Assembly: GCF_020297365.1 (NCBI RefSeq)
Contig: NZ_JAIXIG010000004.1
Span: 96,758 to 160,757, forward strand
Length of the DNA: 64,000 nucleotides
From: Curtobacterium oceanosedimentum
Lineage (GTDB): Bacteria > Actinomycetota > Actinomycetes > Actinomycetales > Microbacteriaceae
Reading direction: 5' to 3'
Positions 60,478 to 64,000 of this stretch are shown in pieces. The notes beneath the pieces are model-generated. The model was not told the DNA's origin and made no database searches. It worked only from the letters and a program-made list of their open reading frames with translations. Both the position numbers and the translations under genes were made by a program. The stretch's first letter is position 1; each line of letters begins with the position of its first letter.

Positions 60478-60744
60478 TCCGTTGCTCGGACTCGCCGTCG
60501 AAGCGCCGCCGACCGTCGCGGTCCGTCGCGGTCCGTCGGGAGGCACAGCGCGGCTCCGTCAGGTCGTCGCACGCCCGGCGAGCAGGGCGCCCAGGGCCGC
60601 CCCCGCAGTGTCCAGCGAGATCACCATCCGCGCCTGGCTGCCGCGCAGTCGCGCGACGTCAGGGGCAGCAGGACCCCGGCCGAGCCGAGCCCGCGCCGTT
60701 CGGCCACGGAACGCAGCTGCCCGTCCCTCAGCGCTCCGCACGCG
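60478..60744. other. Intergenic stretch without a supported gene
   Basis: This stretch holds a tandem TCGCGGTCCG/TCGCGGTCCG, a lone left half of the palindromic repeat (CGGGAGGCA at 60539) and an unconvincing 60-codon minus-strand frame (60559-60741). It may be the remains of a decayed gene. I see nothing else in it. Confidence 0.5.
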
Positions 60745-60750
60745 TACCGT
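60745..60750 (+). promoter_or_regulatory. -10 box of the 64-residue protein gene (leaderless)
   Basis: TACCGT ends 8 nt before the ATG at 60759. Confidence 0.45.
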
Positions 60751-60758
60751 CCGGGGCG

Positions 60759-60953
60759 ATGACCGACGCGCCCACCCCCAGCACCCCCTCGCACTACGAG
60801 TCCGCCGACGGCGTCGACCCGATGTCCGTGACGACCTACCGTCAGGTCCGCAAGGCCGTCCGCCGCGGGCACGCCCTGCCCACCGAGGAGGGCGAACCGT
60901 CCCTCACCGACCTCGTGAACGCACCAGGGAACGGGACCGACGAACCGCGCTGA
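60759..60953 (+). CDS. Small hydrophilic protein, unknown function
   Basis: A 64-residue protein with the central stretch DPMSVTTYRQVRKAVRRGHALPTEEGE. Short proteins of this kind are frequent in Microbacteriaceae without a known role. The TACCGT box just upstream supports the ATG at 60759 as the start. Confidence 0.6.
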   Translation: MTDAPTPSTPSHYESADGVDPMSVTTYRQVRKAVRRGHALPTEEGEPSLTDLVNAPGNGTDEPR

Positions 60954-61080
60954 CGCCCGCGGCGGCAAGGCGCTCGTTCCTGTGACGAGCCGCAGGCAGA
61001 CCCCGGCGCTGCCCAGCCGCCGGAGCCGCCGTGACCAATACGTTATCTTCCGGATCGCCGATCCTGACCCGGAAGGACCC

Positions 61081-62031
61081 ATGGGACGCCACGCCCTGCC
61101 TGCAGCAGCCGAAGACCGTCAGCCCGCACGAGCGCACACGCACCCCGTGGCCGACACCGTGCCGCTGACGCCGGGCGCACAGCAGCTCCGTCCCCGTGGG
61201 CGCCGCGCAGCGTCCAGCCCCGCCGCTGACCGGTCGGCCGTCGACGAGCACTCGGCTCCGACACGTGCTCCGCGCACGCAGCCGCGGCCCGTCCCGGTGG
61301 CCTCCGCCGGCGCCGCCGTCCTGACGCGGACCGCCACGCTGCGTGTCGAGCGCGCGACCGACCCCCGGCACGTCCGCCGTTCCGTCAACGCGAAGCGCGC
61401 GGCGATCCTGCTCGCCCCGGCGCTCGCCGTCACCTCGAGCCTGACGCTCGCCCTCCCCGCGAACGCCGACACCCTGCCGGCCGACACCCGGTCCGGCACG
61501 ACCACGGCGCAGGCCGCGCAGACCTTCACGGTGGCGCACGACGTCCAGGTCCCCGTCGTCTCCACGGACGGCATGACGACCACGACCACCGTGGTGTCCT
61601 ACCCGACGCTCGACCTGCGCTTCGGTGTCACCACGGCCAAGGCGCAGTCGGCGTTGTCCGCGGCGCTGTCCGCCGGCGGCGACCGCGCCACGATCGTGCA
61701 GACCGCCCTGCAGTACATGGGGGATCCGTACGTCGAAGGCGGCGCGAATCACGACGGCATCGACTGCTCCGGACTCACGATGGTCGCGTACCAGGCCGTG
61801 GGCATCGAGCTCGCGCACTACGTACCGACGCAGGACGCCGTCGCGACGACCATCCCGGAGTCCGAAGCCCTGCCCGGGGACCTCGTCGTGTACGACGACG
61901 AGGACCACGTGGGCCTGTACCTCGGCCAGGGCCTGGTGCTCCAGGCGCCGCACCCCGGCGAGGTCGTCGACATCGTGCCGATGTACTCGGCGGCGCACCA
62001 CTTCGCCCGCGTCCTCCCCGCCGGCAGCTGA
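61081..62031 (+). CDS. Secreted NlpC/P60 peptidoglycan endopeptidase
   Basis: A 316-residue wall hydrolase. A long charged N-terminus (about 100 residues) precedes the hydrophobic export segment [24 protein letters not shown], so the signal is unusually far in. The C-terminal NlpC/P60 domain has the catalytic Cys in [14 protein letters not shown] and His in EDHVGLYLG. It cuts stem peptides during growth or division. The ATG at 61081 has GGAAGGACC before it. A TTATCT box lies at 61043. Confidence 0.85.
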   Translation: MGRHALPAAAEDRQPARAHTHPVADTVPLTPGAQQLRPRGRRAASSPAADRSAVDEHSAPTRAPRTQPRPVPVASAGAAVLTRTATLRVERATDPRHVRRSVNAKRAAILLAPALAVTSSLTLALPANADTLPADTRSGTTTAQAAQTFTVAHDVQVPVVSTDGMTTTTTVVSYPTLDLRFGVTTAKAQSALSAALSAGGDRATIVQTALQYMGDPYVEGGANHDGIDCSGLTMVAYQAVGIELAHYVPTQDAVATTIPESEALPGDLVVYDDEDHVGLYLGQGLVLQAPHPGEVVDIVPMYSAAHHFARVLPAGS

Positions 62032-62111
62032 CCGACGAACGGTCGCGCGGCGGTGGCGCCGACCAGCAGGACCACCGGAACGGGGCGTTCCCACGCGCCA
62101 CAGGCCTCCCG

Positions 62112-62117
62112 TATCCT
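62112..62117 (+). promoter_or_regulatory. -10 box of rlmN (leaderless)
   Basis: TATCCT ends 6 nt before the ATG at 62124 and 3 nt before the in-frame GTG at 62121; the spacing favours ATG. GGAG in between could be a weak ribosome site. Confidence 0.5.
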
Positions 62118-62123
62118 GGAGTG

Positions 62124-63356
62124 ATGGCTTCCGACACCCGCACCCCGTTCGAACAGCAGCAGTCTGCTCGTCCGCAGGTGCGCCCGCGCACCGAGGGCTG
62201 GAAGCAGGCGACGGACACCGACGGTCGTCCGCTCCTGCAGTTCGCGTCCCCGAAGCGGGGCAAGCCGCCCGTGCACCTGGCCGACCTGACGCCCGAGGAA
62301 CGCGAGGCCCGCGTGAAGGAACTCGGCCTGCCCGGGTTCCGCGCCAAGCAGCTCGCGACCCACTACTTCCAGCACTACACGTCCGACCCGGCCAAGATGA
62401 CCGACCTGCCCGCCGCCCAGCGCGAGCAGCTCGTCGCCGGGATGCTGCCGCCGCTGCTGACCGAGACGCGGCGACTGGCGACGGACAACGGCGACACGAT
62501 CAAGTTCCTGTGGAAGCTGCACGACGGCGCCCTGGTCGAGTCGGTCCTCATGCGGTACCCGGGGCGGATCACCCTGTGCGTGTCGTCGCAGGCCGGGTGC
62601 GGCATGAACTGCCCGTTCTGCGCCACCGGCCAGGCGGGGCTGACCCGCAACATGTCCACCGCCGAGATCATCGAGCAGATCGTCCGGGCCAACGCCGCGA
62701 TCGCCGCAGGTGAACTCGGGGGCGATCCCCGCAAGGGTGGCAAGGACCGCGTCGACGCCGAGCGGGTGACCAACATCGTGTTCATGGGCATGGGGGAGCC
62801 GCTCGCGAACTACAAGCGGGTGATGGACGCCGTGCGCCTGATGGTCGCGCCGCAGCCGATGGGCCTCGGGATGAGCGCGCGCGGGATCACCGTGTCGACC
62901 GTCGGACTCGTGCCGGCGATCAAGAAGCTGGCGGACGAGAACATCCCGCTCACCTTCGCGCTGTCCCTGCACGCACCCGACGACGAACTCCGCGACGAGC
63001 TCATCCCGGTCAACTCACGCTGGAAGGCCGACGAGGCGATCGACGCCGCTCACGAGTACTACGTCAAGACGGGCCGTCGGGTCTCGATCGAGTACGCGCT
63101 CATCAAGGACATGAACGACCACGCCTGGCGTGCGGACCTGCTCGCCGAGAAGCTCAACAAGCGCGGCAAGGGCTGGGTGCACGTCAACCCGATCCCGCTG
63201 AACCCGACGCCGGGGTCCGTCTGGACCTCGTCGGAGGAGCACGTGCAGGACGAGTTCGTCCGTCGGCTCAACGCCGCCGGCATCCCGACGACCCTGCGCG
63301 ACACCCGCGGCAAGGAGATCGACGGGGCGTGCGGCCAGTTGGCCGCAGCGGAGTAG
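62124..63356 (+). CDS. rlmN: 23S rRNA (A2503-C2)/tRNA (A37-C2) methyltransferase, radical SAM
   Basis: A 410-residue radical-SAM enzyme that adds methyl to C2 of adenine 2503 in 23S rRNA and adenine 37 in some tRNAs. The [4Fe-4S] motif is CGMNCPFC (CX3CX2C). GMGEPLANY and [17 protein letters not shown] are conserved family blocks, and the second catalytic cysteine is in GACGQL near the C-terminus. Length is normal for actinobacteria. It lies about 600 nt before an rRNA operon, which it helps to modify; shared control is not evident. Confidence 0.93.
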   Translation: MASDTRTPFEQQQSARPQVRPRTEGWKQATDTDGRPLLQFASPKRGKPPVHLADLTPEEREARVKELGLPGFRAKQLATHYFQHYTSDPAKMTDLPAAQREQLVAGMLPPLLTETRRLATDNGDTIKFLWKLHDGALVESVLMRYPGRITLCVSSQAGCGMNCPFCATGQAGLTRNMSTAEIIEQIVRANAAIAAGELGGDPRKGGKDRVDAERVTNIVFMGMGEPLANYKRVMDAVRLMVAPQPMGLGMSARGITVSTVGLVPAIKKLADENIPLTFALSLHAPDDELRDELIPVNSRWKADEAIDAAHEYYVKTGRRVSIEYALIKDMNDHAWRADLLAEKLNKRGKGWVHVNPIPLNPTPGSVWTSSEEHVQDEFVRRLNAAGIPTTLRDTRGKEIDGACGQLAAAE

Positions 63357-63447
63357 GTCAGGACCGGGCTCGATCGCGATCCCGGTCGGGTCGGGCTTCG
63401 GTCCTGCTCGGTCGTGTGGGTCCGGTCCGTCGGTTCCTTCGTTCGTT

Positions 63448-63483
63448 CGGGAGGCACGGTGCGCGTTGGCACCGTGCCTTCCG
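63448..63483. repeat. Palindromic repeat, copy 9
   Basis: CGGGAGGCACGGTGC pairs with GCACCGTGCCTTCCG with one mismatch around GCGTTG. It lies 92 nt after rlmN and probably ends its transcript before the rRNA promoter. Confidence 0.85.
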
Positions 63484-63575
63484 TCGTTCCCGGGGCCGGT
63501 CGGGTACCCGTGTGCGCCTCGATCCGCGTGTTTCCGGGGGAGTCGGGGTACGACACGCCCGGGATGTGGGCTGGC

Positions 63576-63605
63576 TTGGCGCTGGTGTTCACCTCTGCGT
63601 AAAGT
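63576..63605 (+). promoter_or_regulatory. Candidate rRNA operon promoter
   Basis: TTGGCG (63576-63581) and TAAAGT (63600-63605) are 18 bp apart, in the AT-richer 615-nt gap between rlmN and the 16S gene. The start of transcription would be about 360 nt before the mature 16S end. Further promoters may lie closer to the gene. Confidence 0.55.
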
Positions 63606-63972
63606 AATCACTCGTTGCCGCTGAGGCGGAGAACGGAACGGCCGAGACGGTCACAGGGTTCAACCCCTGGGACGCAGTCCGGACGGGGTCCCGCTCAGGC
63701 AACCATCCCCGTGAACAGTCGGAGTGATTCGGCGTGTGTTCGGGTGGTGCAAGACGAATGCCTCTCTGGCGATGCTCGTGTTTCGGGTGGAGCGGGGAGT
63801 GCGTCTGGTCCTTGAGAACTCAACAGCGTGCACATTGTCAATGCCAATTTTATTGACCTCGTGCCTGGCCTTTTGGCTGGGTTTGAGACAATTCCTTTTG
63901 GATTGAAGATTGTCAGTAGACAGTCGACAGTCAGAATCAACTCGCTGACGCTTTCGGGTGTTGGTTGTAATT
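63606..63972 (+). other. Leader of the rRNA operon
   Basis: Composition drops to near 50% GC. CTTGAGAACTCAACAGCGTG (63811-63830) is the conserved pre-16S leader element seen in Microbacteriaceae and probably serves antitermination or processing. TTGTCAGTAGACAGTCGACAG (63911 on) contains short GTAGAC/GTCGAC direct and inverted motifs. No open frame is supported. Confidence 0.6.
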
Positions 63973-64000
63973 TTTTACGGAGAGTTTGATCCTGGCTCAG
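63973..64000 (+). rRNA. rrs: 16S ribosomal RNA, 5' end
   Basis: AGAGTTTGATCCTGGCTCAG (63981-64000) is the universal 5' sequence of bacterial 16S rRNA, preceded by the usual TTTTTACGG. Only 28 nt are present before the window ends. Confidence 0.95.

Noticed and set aside
60559..60741. 60-codon minus-strand frame ending in a hydrophobic tail
   Set aside because: No start signal or recognised family; it may be gene debris but is not supportable as a gene.
60954..61080. Possible c-di-AMP (ydaO-type) riboswitch before the NlpC/P60 gene, as in other actinobacteria
   Set aside because: The leader is short and lacks the conserved riboswitch elements; a TTATCT box at 61043 leaves only about 30 nt of leader.
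63606..63690. Possible tRNA suggested by CAGGGTTCAACCCCTG, which looks like a T-arm
   Set aside because: No matching D-arm, anticodon arm or acceptor stem could be paired around it, and no CCA-adjacent stem is seen.

Overview
The window is high-GC (about 70%), densely packed actinobacterial chromosome with many GTG starts, 1-4 nt gene overlaps and many leaderless-looking promoters. The gene set, the rRNA leader and the plant-polymer enzymes suggest a plant- or litter-associated member of the Microbacteriaceae, possibly Curtobacterium; that placement is inference. The window ends at the first bases of a 16S rRNA gene. I recognise no CRISPR array, insertion sequence, prophage or tRNA.

Layout. 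1-2.7 kb: minus-strand xylose-type ABC importer genes (xylG 5' end, xylF) and a ROK repressor. 2.8-5.6 kb: epoxide hydrolase facing a MarR regulator and an NmrA-like reductase, with a doubled palindromic operator between them. 5.5-13.1 kb: two small membrane proteins, a 1,838-residue secreted GH81 beta-1,3-glucanase and LtrA. 13.2-22.1 kb: a BCCT betaine transporter, then an oligosaccharide ABC importer plus GH31 glycosidase controlled by a LacI regulator. 22.3-24.9 kb: AraC regulator, then a fatty-acid desaturase with a cold-shock protein 4 nt downstream. 25-28.5 kb: an EspC-like protein, a WXG-hydrolase fusion and a lipoprotein, followed by a decayed second copy. 28.7-37.2 kb: secreted protein, acetyltransferase, ArsR/MFS pair, ABC-2 exporter, lipoprotein, DHFR-like reductase and a secreted GH43.

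37.3-47.1 kb is a phosphonate locus: DMT permease, phnD, phnC, a fused double phnE, an HpnW-type FAD oxidoreductase, and a divergent operon of phosphonatase-like HAD, HpnZ-type dehydrogenase and PhnM-like amidohydrolase, with a GntR regulator. One perfect palindrome, CCTGTCCGGACAGG, precedes the permease, phnD and the GntR gene, which defines a candidate regulon. A near copy lies just upstream of the distant betaine transporter. 47.2-53 kb: Ser/Thr kinase-GAF, SDR, AraC, and small housekeeping or unknown genes.

53.2-60.4 kb is a six-gene plus-strand operon with a divergent FadR-type regulator: MFS permease, DhaK-DhaL type tetrulose kinase, RpiB-like and TPI-like isomerases, a TIM-barrel protein and an ApnO-like dehydrogenase. 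Together they match the known route D-apionate to 3-oxo-isoapionate to L-erythrulose to D-erythrose 4-phosphate. Apiose is a plant cell-wall sugar, so this fits the GH43, GH31 and GH81 enzymes. 60.7-64 kb: small unknown protein, NlpC/P60 hydrolase, rlmN, and the rRNA promoter and leader.

Two features run through the whole window. A family of palindromic repeats (core GGGAGGC...GCCTCCC around GGTGCC-AGCC-GGCACC) occupies at least nine intergenic spaces, mostly at 3' ends. At least nine genes have a TANNNT box 6-8 nt before the start codon, which suggests leaderless mRNAs.
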